This document shows positions 1-12,650 of a stretch of DNA of 64,000 nucleotides, piece by piece (position 1 is the first letter of the stretch; each line of letters opens with the position of its first letter). Source of the DNA: Phylloscopus collybita (Eukaryota > Chordata > Aves > Passeriformes > Phylloscopidae). The DNA is taken from NCBI GenBank assembly GCA_027886175.1, contig JAJNNQ010000009.1, forward strand, positions 26,773,501-26,837,500, given 5' to 3'. The translations under genes were made by a program, and so were the position numbers. The notes under the pieces are model-generated. The model was not told the DNA's origin. It saw nothing but the letters and a program-made list of their open reading frames with translations, and did no database searches.

Positions 1-3000
1 ATCAGTTGGAATTATCAAAGTTATAAAGGAGCACTTCAGCAGATACTTTGTCATGCAATGTTTACATAATAAAAATATACATTGTAGTTCTTACTTGTGA
101 CAAAAGACCTATTTTACTGTAACTAAAATACAAACTTGTAATTCCATCAACCCTATAAAATAATTTAAATGAAGCTTAACACTAGGAATGTGACAATCAT
201 ATGAAACAGAGATAGAGAACACCATTTAAGTTGACACAAATGTGGGACATATCCAAAGATGTCTTTCCCTGTGATTTTCACAGTTTCCAAAAGAAAAATG
301 CAGAAGGGCACCCACAAACAAGTGTGATAGAGTTCAGGAAGCTGAGATCCTACATAACTCTTTCCAGGCCATAATTGGTTGGTTTGATCATCATTTTTGT
401 ATATTGCTGAAATGTTTAAAACTATGTTTCTGAGAAATGGAAAAGAAAGTTTCGTGTTTGCTGGCTTGATTGATACAAAGCAGGAAAAGGAGAGTTTTAG
501 GCCTTGGATTGGAGAACGCCTCTTTTTTAAAAGCTGGTCAGAGGAGGAGGAATGAATGCAAGCGAAGGGGTGACTGAGCTTGCCTATGGCAAGAATAGAT
601 CTCTAACCCAGCAATAGCACTGAGGAAATTTTCCTGAGAACTCAGAGGAAATTAAACAAATCCAGGAATACGATGAAAACAGGGCACACTGGGCAGAGGA
701 AAAACTTACTTAAAAACTGTCTAGAACACCGCTGTCTTTTAGTAGACCTGGTCTTTATTTTCTGCTTTCAGAGCTACTTGGTTTTTGTTTGTTTTCCCGC
801 AAAGCCTAGCATGATAAACGGGCAAGGCTTTGATGTGCTCACTTTTAAAGAAGGTGGTGCAGTCTTTTCAAAACTCTGACCAATACGAGGGTTTGTTATA
901 TGGGCAACAAAGATTAAAAACAAACCAATGTCTAAAACTGAGTTAGATGCTCCTAGTGACCTCTAGAAAGAATGTTAATTAAAATGTTCATTTGGAAAGT
1001 ATCAGTATCTTCAGTCTGGGTTTTTTTGGTGTGCCCTAAATGACTTTGGCATAAGTTTCTCCTGCTTGACAGATATCGAGAAACCATTAGTTTTGTGATC
1101 ACTTCATAAAGAAAAAGTTGTCTTGAATTTCTGTTCAGTTACTGTAGCATGAGATTAATTCTCAGCTTTCAAAAAAAATGTAACATTTTAGGAAAGGAAG
1201 CAGCTATTGGAATTGCTGTTGTTGTTCTGCCTCCCCTGGCTTTACAGTGTATGTCAAGTCTATTCGTCTTCAGAAGTAGCATATTCATTGTAAAAGCTAA
1301 CAAAATAAAGCCATCATGTGCAAGTGTCAATGAACAAGTATTTTGATTAGGGCACTAAATGGAAGTTCAATAACAGTCAGTCTGTGATATAGGTTGCAGC
1401 TGTCCTGTGGAACAGCTCCGTGGGAGTCTCGTCCCACAGCAGCCTGAGGGGCTGAACAGAAATCACTATTCTTTCCTGACGTTGAATAAATAAGTCTGCC
1501 CATCACAGCTATCTTGTCTCAATCTGATTAAAGCATACTCTGTGAGGATCAAAGGTCTTCTAACAGAAGTTAAAATAAAACCACCAAAAAAAGATTTTTA
1601 TCAATTAGACTAAATAAGATAATTAGAATAACTGTTTTCAAAATATTTGGAACTGTATTTTCATATATTTAAGCAGAATTTTTGAAAACTGCTTTTATAC
1701 ACCAAAAAAAGAGGATCATAATTTTTTTACTGAGGGTCTGTTGAATATGTCTTAACTTTCATGGTATGTAAAACCATGAAATGGTTTTTGATTCAATGGA
1801 GAATGTATTTGGAAACCATGTCAGTCACCTGGCAAGGGGGAATTCAAAATAATTTAAAAGTCCCAAAGCAACCAAAAAAAAAGCAAAAAATAAAAGCTTG
1901 AAAATGTAAATGTCTCTGCATCCCACCATCTCCATACAGAACAAAGCATTCAGTATTCAGCAGTATTTTTTCATTACCATATTTACCCATTCTAACTAAA
2001 GATCAATGAATTTCATACAGCTTCACTTGCCTTCTCCAGAATTCCAGCCACAGGGCAGACTAAACATGGACTCATCTTTCTTTGGTTTCTTGTGATAAGT
2101 TGAGAAGTCTCTCGTGCTAGTCACTGACAGGAATATTTTTAAGACCTAGGGCTACTGTTGCTGGAATTGTTCCCGGTGTTTTCTCTCCTTGTTTGTCAAC
2201 CCCTGCTGCCCCCAAGGGGAGGAGACACTGAGCATTGCTCTGGGAGAACAAAAAAACTTCAAAGAAACTGGTGACTCTCTGCTTCTCAGATCAACACTCA
2301 CATGTTGAGAAGGATACTTCTTCTTATTTCTGTGGCAGGCAACTAGCCTAACCAAGCAGGTTATAGCAGAGATGGCTATAACAGAATACATATAAATTAA
2401 TAAAGTGAATATGTATTCCTGCTTCGCCCAGTGAAGCTTAAATCTGTAGCTATACCAAGGAATTAACAGGGAAGCAGCACACCTCCAGAAAACAGCAGCC
2501 CTGAGTGGTAGCCATTGCCATTCTTTGTTATGCTTATGTGCTAGATTTTTTCAGAGTGAATTTTTAGGACCTTCAGACCAGATACAATAATCTTTCTACT
2601 CATCTTTATGGTATAGAGATGAGTGGCACAGAATAGAGAACTGTGTAGAGATAAAGCAGCACAACACAGCATCAGAAAAAAAAAAATGTATCTGAAATCA
2701 CCAGAGAAATTTTAAATCAAAATATGACCATGTTTGATGGCTTCACACTTCTCCAGAAAAAAAAAAAAAAAGTGTAAAAAAAAGTGTACATTTGTGTCAC
2801 ATCTTAAAAACAATGACACTAAAACCTTTGACTAATCTTTGTGTTAGTGTGGTGGAGCTCTCCTGACAGGCTGGTCTTTCAGCAATATGGATTCCTTCTT
2901 GCAGGACTGACCCTATCACCATGTGAGCTGTAAGCAGAGCACAGCTGAGGTAGCTAAGGCACCAACTACTTGGCCACCTGTAGTAAAAAAGAAATTAGCT

Positions 3001-5390
3001 TTAGCTGAACAAATTAAATATCAACATTTATTTTAATGTGGGCTAGATAATGATATCTGAATGACAGGAATATAACGTATATATTGTTAATGCTTTGGTT
3101 TAAATAGTAGCACACTGTATTTTGCTGTATTTGTATGCTGTGTAAGGAAACAGAAAAGAAAATCCTTCAGAAGGGAGAAATTGTTGCAATATAAAGGTAA
3201 TATGCAGAATCCATATGGTATTCTGAAAATATTTTATGCAAACACATAATCAATTTTTTTCATTCTGCAGCAAACCACTATTTATTCTGAGCTAATGAAA
3301 ATCTTACAGCCTTGATACTGACATATCGTTGCCCCAACAGATTTTGATCATCATACATTTCTTGAGCATTTCTGAGAAGGATAGGTTCTTCTTCTTTATT
3401 TCTGATGTAGACTGACATTTTCAGATTCTTTTCCTGAAAAGTGCTGTCATTAGTATGGGCAAGAAATTATGAAGCCATAAACTGCATTCCAGCCTGTGTT
3501 CAGAATGAGCATCTCTCACGTCTTCTGGGGAGTGAAGATAATATTTGCAACTATTTGTCCCAGAACAGAAAAGTGCATTGCTACACACTCTTACGAAATA
3601 ATGGATTATAGAGTTTTAATGCTGCTATGATGCCTAACAATATTCTTTGTGACTCAGCTGAGATGCAATGTGCATTACAATTAATGTGGGTCCAGCCCCA
3701 GAATATTGTGCTTTTAGCACTTGTTGCTGCCCTTTGTATGATAGAGTCTTTGGTCTGATCACCACTTCATCACCTTCTGCCACTTGTCAGATGCATTCAA
3801 ATTTCATTGACAAATCAAGTTAGAAATCCTTTCAAAAACATTATCACAGTTTTTAACAATTTCTGCAACCCCCAGAGAAGAGAGGGGGTTTGGCAGCAAA
3901 GTGTAAAAGGCATTTCCCAAAAAGATGCTGCCTCCTGGCGCAGCTTTTTAAAACTTGCTGGTTTATAAAATAGTCAATGTTTAAAAAAATCTGTATTTGA
4001 AACAAGTCTTCCTTCACCACCCCACTCAGGTCCTAGAAATGACTAGCCTGAGTCACTCATAAAAAAAAAAATCTATATACCTATATAATTTATCCCATAG
4101 AGTATGCAGCCTTGCACTGGAGAAGTTACTGTACAAAATGCAGTTTCATAGTATAAAAATATTACTCCTGGAAGAAAAAACAGGTAAACATTGTTACAGG
4201 CAAAAATAGTGACTATCTTGAATTTCTGCAGTTGTTTGCGGTCTTAAGATTTCCTTTTTGTTTGGAATCTTGAAGACTCATCTTTTTTTTTTCTGTATCA
4301 TGTCTCTGCAACTGTAACAACTCTTGCAGGATCTTAGAGCTTCTATCCAGCCTTTATATTTGTACTCATTTTTAACTTGACACCTTGAGCCATCAGCTGT
4401 CTGTTGAGATACAATGGGTTCCCACAGGACCCCTCACTGATGAGTAAAAAGCTGAACTTGGATGTGACCTCTAGGCCCCTTCTTCATTTTCCAGCTTGTT
4501 AGCAGACTGTTCATGTGCAGTCTGATAACAGACAGAAACAGTTGCTGTAGACCTATTTTGTGCTTTTCCCCCCTGTGATACCATTTATCTCTTGATTACC
4601 TCTTATTACCATACCTCTTGGTTTTTAGGTTTTTTCTTTTCTTTTCTTTTTTGAAGAAAAATAAATTCTGCTCTAACAATACATGGGACATGAAAACATT
4701 GCCTGTAAATCTATGTGTGAAATATGCATTCTATGGAAATGATAGTAGAAATTAAATTTCCACATCATTCTTGAGAGAGAGAAAAACAGAGAGAGCAAGA
4801 TTTTCTGAAAAGGAAATCTTTATGCTATTCTGAGTTTTATATTGGTTGTACATACAAATAATTTTCTATTCCTAGATAAGTATTTTGATTTTTTTAAATA
4901 AATACCCATTAGTAGAGACAAGCCTGGTATTTTTTTTTTTGTCTGGGTTTAAATAAAAATGCAAATGAAATCAAAATGGATTTTAGTTTGAGGGAGAGAT
5001 AATATAGCTATGTATTGAAGTTATTCCCAGGTGGCACATATACAGTTGAGTAGCAGAGTTTTTTCCCCTCTCTCTATTATATTGAAAAGTTCTAAGAATT
5101 AGCAGTTAAAAATCCCAGTTCCTTACCTGTATTGTGCAGGTAACTTTGCCCTGAGGAAGTCTGTGAGATGGTTATAGCTCCTGTACTGCATATTGTACCA
5201 TACCTTATTTTTTTTTTTCCTCTGAGGTAAAACTCAACTCCCAAGCAAGCAGTGAGACTGGGACAAGAGTCATTATGCTTTCAAATACAAGAGTTGCTTG
5301 AAATCCCATTGTAATTATTTCTATTTTTTTTTAAGCTTTGCAATTTCTTTGAATTTATAGGCTGCAAAGAAAAAATTCTGAAGTCAAGTT
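1..5390. other. AT-rich unique sequence without a gene
   Basis: I see no gene, RNA gene or recognisable mobile element here. The short open frames (up to about 80 codons) have no domain, no flanking splice pattern and biased low-complexity composition. Small structures present are a perfect 9-bp inverted repeat at 1757-1765/1773-1781, an A-run near 2758-2771, and several short pyrimidine tracts (for example 4625-4651). The block is consistent with intergenic or intronic DNA. Confidence 0.7.
1757..1781. repeat. Short perfect inverted repeat (9-bp arms)
   Basis: The arms TTTCATGGT (1757-1765) and ACCATGAAA (1773-1781) are perfect reverse complements separated by 7 bases. A few such structures are expected by chance in 64 kb of AT-rich DNA, so no function is claimed. 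Confidence 0.6.
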
Positions 5391-5396
5391 TGCTTC

Positions 5397-6040
5397 TTAT
5401 CTCTGAAGAATTACAAGCCCACTAGTCCCACTTCTATATTCAGGAAGATCATGGATCAAATCCTCCTGGAAGCTATGCTGAGGCACATGGAAGATAAGGA
5501 GGTGATTGATGACAGCCAACATGGCTTCATTAAGGGAAAATCCTGTCTGATAAATCTGGTGGCCTTTTATGATGCATGCAGAGTGTTGGTGGATAAGGGA
5601 AGAGCTTCTGCTGTCATCAACCTGGACTTGTACAAAGCATTTGACACTGGCCTGCAAGACTTCCTTGTCTCTAAACTAGAGAGACATGAATGTGATAGGC
5701 AGACCACTCCCTAGATAAAGAATTGTTTGGATGGTCACACTCAAACAGTTGTGGTCAATGGCTCAATGTCCAAGTGGAGATCAGTGGCAAGTGGTGCTCC
5801 TCAGGGGTTGGTATTGGGACCAGCAGTGTTAAATATCTCTGGGACAGTGGGACTGAGTTCACTCTCAGCAAATTCATGGGTGACACCAAACTGAGTAGTG
5901 CAGTTGATACTCTGGAGGGAAAGGACGGCATCCAGAGAGATCTCTTGAAGTTCAACAAGGCTAGCTGTCTGTCAAAGTACAATGGAAAACAATTCAGTAA
6001 CCTATCATCAAAAGATATTCTTCCCAACTTTCAAGATGGT
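5397..6040 (+). pseudogene. CR1 LINE ORF2 reverse-transcriptase fragment, inactivated
   Basis: This is an internal piece of the second open frame of a CR1 non-LTR retrotransposon, whose product (endonuclease plus reverse transcriptase) copies the element into new sites by target-primed reverse transcription. The first frame (from about 5397, ATG at 5451) reads through a region with [10 protein letters not shown] and then [12 protein letters not shown], the RT motif A with its catalytic Asp. A stop codon follows at 5712-5714. The same frame then continues with [15 protein letters not shown] (motif B). A frameshift or deletion between about 5835 and 5855 moves the homology into another frame, which carries [11 protein letters not shown]. 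Here the expected F-A-D-D motif C has become F-M-G-D, losing the first catalytic Asp. Homology fades near 6030. Both the endonuclease part and the 3' end are missing. It is certainly non-functional. Identification is by recognition of CR1 RT motifs. Confidence 0.9.
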
Positions 6041-6061
6041 AAACAATATTTTATTTTTTAA

Positions 6062-9000
6062 CTTGTAAATCAAGTTAAATCAGTAGATGAAATTTGGTTC
6101 TGGACCTTTGCCATGTTCCATGTCTGCTTACACTTGTAATCTAAATTAGCAAGAAAAATCAGCTACAGTTCTTCCTCTAACAATCTCCTTGCAAGAGGTT
6201 AACACCATAGAAAAGGTTAACTTATGTGGTGATATAGGAAGGAGAGTCTGAGCAGCAGAATAGAAATCAAATATTTAATGAATTCCCAAAGCAATTTCCC
6301 ACAAAGATCAGGCCTCCATAAAGCACAGATCATTATTTATGATCTGCTATTCTGCTCTCATTCTGCTGCTCATTCTCTCTAGAGAGAATGTAAACTATCC
6401 ATTCTCCTTCAGGTTGTCTAGCTTCTCTAATTTCATTGCTATACACTAGCTAAAAAGTCTTAACACAATCCTTTTGCCCTCTTGTATTCTCCAGAGGTTG
6501 CAGCTTTTTGTTTGTTTGCTTTGGGTTTTTTTAATATTCCAAGAGATTCTATGAAGACTGCCTTGGTCCTTTAAATATGTGGTTTCTGTAAAACTTAGTA
6601 AGAGGCTTATCCAGCATCACTGTTTTTCCAAGCTTGAAAGCTTCCAGAATTCTTTCCTTTTTGATAATTCTCCGAGAAATTCCAAGAGGTCTTGTCTATA
6701 ATGTTTGATTTCGTTCCGAGGTTGTTTCAGACTGCATATCAGATTGCAGGTGGAAAGATGTTGGAAACAGTGATAGAATCAGCTTTAAGCATATTAAACA
6801 TACTCATTAGAAGCCCCTGTTAGTGAACAAAAACTAGCACCGAAGTCAGCTTTTCATAATCACTTTCTTTGTGAGTAGTTTTAATGATGTTTTCTGACCT
6901 CTGTTCACTACCGCAATCTAAAATAATAGGAAAAGTCCAGGAAAAAAAATAAGGACAGAAAAAAATAAAATCAGTTTACTGAGAGGAAAGCTGAAAAGTA
7001 ATTTTCTTCTTTCTTTCAGGGATTTTATTGGCAATATAAAAGAGATTAACTGGAATTTTATAACTACAAGAGTGTACATTGCAAGCCAAACCCAAACTCA
7101 TTTAAATTAATAAATATTTTTAAAGGTGTGGTATTATGTAAAGAAAAATACCTAGGCCTATAGTCACTTTATATCTTTAGAAATCTTTAAATAAAGAATA
7201 AATATAATTTAGGAATTGAAATTATTAACAGAAGGCACAAAGAACATGATAATGGTGATTTTAACCTCTAGTTCTATTCATGGATTCAAGATATTGCTCT
7301 GAGAACATTGAAAACACTTGTTTTGGCTGAATTTATTTTCATCTGCATTAAAGCTGACAAGAAAATTGAAGAAGAATAGAGCGAGATGATAGAAACTGAA
7401 AAAAAATGTTACAGTTTAGTCACTTTCAAACCAACCCACCAGACAGATTTAATAGTCTTAAAGCAAGTTTGTTTGGTTTTTTTCATTTGCACATTTCAGC
7501 AAGGCTGCCTTATGTAGTGGCACAAATCTCAGAGGAGATCATTCACCTGTGTTTTCTGTCAAATTACATTGCAGAGTCAACAGTAGCCAACGAAGTGTGA
7601 TATCTCATGCTAGACTTTTAGTTCCTAATAAATCTGGTCAGTGGAGTACCTCCTGTAATTCAAAAGTTTTTAAACAATTAAATATTTCAAAACTATTAAA
7701 AGGAGTTAAAAATGTGACCTTAATGTGATCATGTTCAGTCAGATTGTTTATACAATAAGCAAAATAATTTGAGAGTAGATGTAAAGAATGACTCAATGGA
7801 AAAGAACTGAAGCAAACTTCAGAAAAATACACACGCCACTCTTGATCCCATGACCCTTGGAAAGAGTGGAGAAATTCCCATTATGGTTCAGTTGTGACTC
7901 CTGTGAAGTGGTTTGTTCTACCATATGTCTTCTAGGTTTGGTAATTTGATTGGAAATGGAGTTAAAACTCAGACTTTCCATATTCAAAGAATGCTAATGA
8001 TAGTCATAAAATATATTACATATATATTTTTTTAATTATTACTCTCTACATTTTCCTGCATAATGTTGCAAATCTATTTAACAAGAACTTGTAGTATTTG
8101 CACTGGTACTAGTAGGCTAATTTAAAATATTTGATAACAATATAACAATTCTGTGGAGAACCATGTTTGTAATGATCATAACTTGTAAACTGATAGTTGA
8201 GTATTAAGCAGGCTAATCAGTCATCTTACTGGAAATTTACAATAGCAGAATATTAGGATAAAAGGGAATTTGAAGGCAGGGAGGGAATTTGAAGGAGTGT
8301 AGCCTTAAACTAGTCCAATCAGACACATTTCAGCACTAATAATGTTGAATTCACTTATCCATTCTCACTTCAGAGGGTCCAGTGGGTTTCAAAAGTAACA
8401 GGTTCAGCCACTTCTTTTTTTCTGGGACTGAAATTTGAGATTCCAGAGATTTCTTATGCTACATGTATGTACCCTAAAGGATCTATTAATCTCTCCATTT
8501 TGTCTTGGATTTTGAAGTGAAGAGATAGCCTGCAATCAATAAACATTAGACGCACTATTGCATGAGAATATAGACAACACATCTAGGTGAGTAATTACAT
8601 CCTGTATTAAATCTTCCATTTAGAATTTATGTACATATTTGCTAATATCTTGTGTTTTAAGACCTCAGCTTTTTGAAGAAAGTTGCTTCATATGTTCTCT
8701 TTGCTAAGTTCCTAGTTTGTTGAGAAGCATGCCAGCCAAAAGTAAGCAAAAAATGAACAACACATTATCATTTAAAAAAAAAAGGCAAACATTGCTAACC
8801 TGAAAATCTAAAAGATCAAAACATTCTTGGAGTACTTCTAACTTATTTGCCAATAGCAATGAGAAAAAAGAAATAGAAAGTAAAAGGAAAACACAATTAC
8901 CTGATTATCTGTGAATCTAGTTGGGAAGAACTCATCTGCCTTTGGTTGTTCATTAGAGATTTCAAACTAACAGAATGATCACTTTAAAAATAATTTTAAA

Positions 9001-9736
9001 AGGGAGCTCCAGCTCATTGTAGTTTAACTATACAGCAATTAGTGAACAGCTATTTTTCAGGTGACTTTTTCAATCTTTTGTTGCTGTGTGGTACAGCATA
9101 ACTTAAACTGTAGCTCCCCCTGAGTACAATTTGCAATATACAATGTAGACTTAGATTAGACAGTGAAGAACACAAGTGAGCTATAATAACACACAGGCAT
9201 CTTTATGTAATGGTACATTTGAAGATTGTGTTTGATTAATTTATTAACAACTGCTAAAAAACTTGTAGAGCTTTTCCCAAAATACCTGGTAACAGGAAGA
9301 AATACACAGTGATAGTATTACAGCCATAGTAACCAGTAGGATTTGACAGAGAATTCATAATGGTTGTCAGACTGGGAGCTCTGTAGTGCAATAACTCTAA
9401 TTCAGTGAGAAAATATGTGTTAATATGTCATCATTTATAAAGATAAAAATGAACCTTGTCAGAATAAATGCAGACAAGAAAAAGTTACGTTTCACATGAA
9501 AAGATTTCGTGTATTAGAGCAGAGAAGTCAGTGGCATGCTGTCCTAGTTAATGGCAGATTTTTCCTAACCAGAACAAAAATGAAGGATTATGCTATTATG
9601 AGGTGCTAGGTGAGGGAAGAATGCAAAACAACTTTCTGATCATGACAAGGATGTTCCAGGATAGAAAGATGATGTTAAAAGTAACCAGAAACTCTTAGAA
9701 GCTTAGCTAAGATAAAAATAAATAAAGTAATAACTA
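6062..9736. other. AT-rich unique sequence without a gene
   Basis: No gene or mobile element recognised. The block holds a perfect 20-bp palindrome at 6371-6390 with another small inverted repeat just upstream at 6326-6346. The remaining open frames of 60-65 codons have no domain. Consistent with intergenic or intronic DNA. Confidence 0.7.
6326..6390. repeat. Two adjacent palindromes (8-bp arms, then a perfect 20-bp palindrome)
   Basis: CAGATCAT (6326-6333) and ATGATCTG (6339-6346) form a stem with a 5-base loop. Twenty-five bases later CATTCTCTCT/AGAGAGAATG (6371-6390) is a perfect 20-bp palindrome with no spacer. A perfect 20-bp palindrome is rare by chance in 64 kb, although the CT/AG simple composition makes it likelier. 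No function can be assigned. Confidence 0.7.
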
Positions 9737-9804
9737 TCATTGAAGGACTGGGGTTGAAAGAGACCCTTAAAGGCCATCTGGTTCAATCCCATATAAGGAC
9801 ACTA
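9737..9804 (-). mobile_element. CR1 LINE 3'-end fragment, antisense
   Basis: Plus-strand text resembles the reverse complement of a CR1 3' tail: GGGTTGAAAGAGACCCTTAAAG followed by a CATCTGGTTCAATCCC-like segment corresponds to the conserved segment just before the CR1 terminus. Only about 65 bp remain. It fits a heavily 5'-truncated insertion on the minus strand, with no coding capacity. Confidence 0.7.
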
Positions 9805-10976
9805 GCTTTCTAAAACACGTAAATACAGAGATGAATAGACGTGATGTTTCATAGCAGAAGTTCTGAGTTATATTCATAGGAAAAAAAAAAGTGTTTTAAT
9901 GCCAACAGAAAGGGATGATTACATACATACAAAGGTGGTAAAATATTTAGAATATTTTCCTGTTGCAAACTAAATACAGATTCATAATCATTTGATATGA
10001 TTTTATAAAGCAAGCATTTTAAAACAATTCATATCATCTGGAAACATCCAAGTTCTGCTATTTATCATGCAACATTTTAAAAAAAAAGGCTTCTGCATGA
10101 CATGCCTCTGGATTGCTCAAAGGAAAGAATAAAAACAATGTGGGAAGTGGAAGTGTTTTGTGCAAGGGTTTCTCATGACAGCTGCGTAAGGATGGGCACT
10201 TTGTATGAAAGGGCTCTGCTTTCAGTAACTCCTGTTAATTTATCTCATCTGACTCATCCAGCCCCCTGGTAATAATGCCACTCTTGCACCAGACTTATGG
10301 GATATTGCTGTATTAAACCTGTGCCAATGCAGATTAAAGCAAACAGCTGCCACAGGTACACTGCACATGTGGATCCAAGGGAAGGGGAGCTGCAGGGACA
10401 GCAAGCAGGAGGTGCTGAGAGACAAGCAGTGTGCAGTGCTGTGCCACTGGAAGGGGCAAACAGATAGAGAGTTGTCATCTTGCACCAGCTCTGTTCAAAG
10501 GGTTGTGGGGAATCTTGGACAGGAAAAGGTCCCTACCTCTTGGAGGGTAGGAAGGTTAACTTGCACCACTAGAGGCTTTTAAGAGAATAGACACATTTAA
10601 TGGCAAGGCAGATTAGAAGAGATTTATTTGATAAAACTTGAAATAGGAAGTACATTCATTGCATGGTCAAAAACCAAGGATGTACTTAACCCCCTCCCAC
10701 AGCACGGGAAAACAGTGATAGCATTGCAGAATGCAGGTTATATTCCCTACTAGTGAAAGACAAGTGGATATAGGTGATTTATATTAAGTTCGTCTGAACA
10801 GGAAACATATAAAACCCTTTTTAAATGTTTTGAAATGTTAGTGCTCATTTGGGGGTGAATGGGGGAAGGGGAAATTCAGAAGATCATAAATGTGAATAAC
10901 CTAAACTGACAATATTTTTAGGTTCAGCACGGTGGAAAACTGGAGACTGAAATTTCATGTTTTATTAGAAGCTTTC
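9805..10976. other. Unique sequence with a GC-richer block, no gene
   Basis: No element recognised. 10180-10560 is noticeably richer in G+C than the surroundings and gives overlapping open frames of 70-80 codons on both strands, but none carries a known domain. It might be an old, unrecognisable repeat. The inverted repeat GAAGCTTTC/GAAAGCTTC at about 10970-10990 abuts the start of the 90-bp direct repeat annotated next. Confidence 0.6.
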
Positions 10977-11067
10977 TTCATGAAAGCTTCATACCCCATA
11001 TTTTAAAAGAAAATAATTTTGTACACATTTATTTTAGCCTAGATTATGCTGACATGTTTTACTTAAG
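10977..11067. repeat. 90-bp direct repeat, copy 1
   Basis: This segment recurs in the same orientation at 12561-12650. The last 44 bases (ending TGTTTTACTTAAG) are identical in both copies, while the first half differs at roughly eight positions including small indels. Flanking sequence on either side does not match between the copies, so the repeat is bounded. It does not start TG or end CA, so it is not an obvious LTR. It might be a dispersed repeat family or one local duplication. Confidence 0.85.
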
Positions 11068-12560
11068 TGTGTTTGAAATGTGAAAAACAATTCAGAGAAA
11101 TATGTCAAAATTTACACTTTTCTGGAAAGCTGCCTGTTATGATACAGTGGCACTATTCTCATGTTTGAATGAAAATTATCTAATCAATTTAAGCATCAAA
11201 TATCAGACCTATTAAGAGACAATTCAACTGATACTGGTTTTTTTTTAATTTTACAGGGAGAAATAAACAAATTTAATTCCACTTCTTTCTAACAAAATAA
11301 TGGAAAAGAAACAAGCATGTTTTCCAGGTAGTTAGGGTGTTTCTGTTCTACTGGAACTGGCAAAATTAATGACATCCAAAATTAGGAATGGAAACTTTTT
11401 TAGCAAGGGCTACCTGTGGTGAATTGACTATCAAAGAGAGTTGTAGAGATGCATTAAATATGTGTTAGGCCTGGCATGTCTGGCAGGTTGGTAGGCTATA
11501 AGAGGCAAAACAGAGAGAGGAGGAAGAAAATGGTCTAAGATTAAGGAGATATACCAGCTTTCAGAGCTGAACATATGGAATTTTGGAGGCAAAAGATAAT
11601 TTTGTTATGTGCTTTGGGAAAATAACCTGAATGGGCAAACTATGGTTGTCACAGCAACCACTGGTATGCAAAGGATCCCACAGAAAACACTTATTTAAAA
11701 TGTCTAATGGATCTGGACTTGATTACAAGAATTGGTGCAGGCTTACTTCTCCAGGGGAAGAATTAAATTTGACGTTTTTTATTGGGAAAAAAGTATCTTT
11801 TATGCCTCCTTAACATTCCATCATCTTAGTTTTTATCAGGCATAGGTATGTTCATCACAAAAATGAGTTTCAGAGTTTTCTACATAAAAAAAAAATTGCA
11901 TGACAAAAAGAAGTATCCAGTTGGTGATGGATAACAGGCCAAGGAGATGATCCTTAAAAAGACCCATAAAATTAAAAGAAAACACTGAAGATGGACAGAA
12001 AGCTCCTGTAATTAAAACTAACTGGATTTTAATATATGTGAATGAAAGGTTCCTTGCTGAAGATTACATCCCCTGAAGACTACAGAAGCTCTGTCAAAAG
12101 TCAGACAAGTCAGAGGAGCAGGTTGCATGCCCTGGGAAATTATGCCATTTTTATATTTTAAGACAGAAAGTCTGGCACATACTTGCTGTATGATGATGAT
12201 TACCTTCTCTAGTAAGGCAACATACAGTGAGAACTTATTCCTCAGGTCTAGGAAAATTGGTTTGTACTATATGTAATAGCTAACTGGATGGATCCTAGTG
12301 CCAGAAACAACAGTCTGTGATGAATAATCCTGCAGTACTCAGTTTTGACTGATAAAGATTATGAGGAAAAATGGTAGCATTTAGAACAACCATGAGTTTG
12401 TTGATTGTGGATTGGAATTATATTCCTGGAAAAGAAAGTTACTGTCAAATGAGCTGGGATGCATGGCTGTATTTGAGGATGAAAGGCACTGCTGTTCAGA
12501 TCATGCTTGCCAGATCACCAAAACATCAGGAATCAGAGAAATAGAGGAAAAAGAGATTTG
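11068..12560. other. 1.5-kb spacer between the 90-bp direct repeats, no gene
   Basis: I see no open frame above 60 codons with a recognisable domain, no terminal inverted repeats and no retrotransposon motif. The segment is AT-rich and resembles the surrounding unique DNA. Its only special property is that it is flanked by the two direct repeats. Confidence 0.6.
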
Positions 12561-12650
12561 TTCATGAGAGCTACATACCCTATATTTAAAATAAAACAGT
12601 TTTGTTCACATTTATTTTAGCCTAGATTATGCTGACATGTTTTACTTAAG
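12561..12650. repeat. 90-bp direct repeat, copy 2
   Basis: Second copy of the segment at 10977-11067, same orientation. The 3' half (about 12607-12650) is identical to copy 1, and the 5' half is diverged. The sharp change in identity midway suggests partial gene conversion, or different times of constraint or loss in the two halves. Confidence 0.85.
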
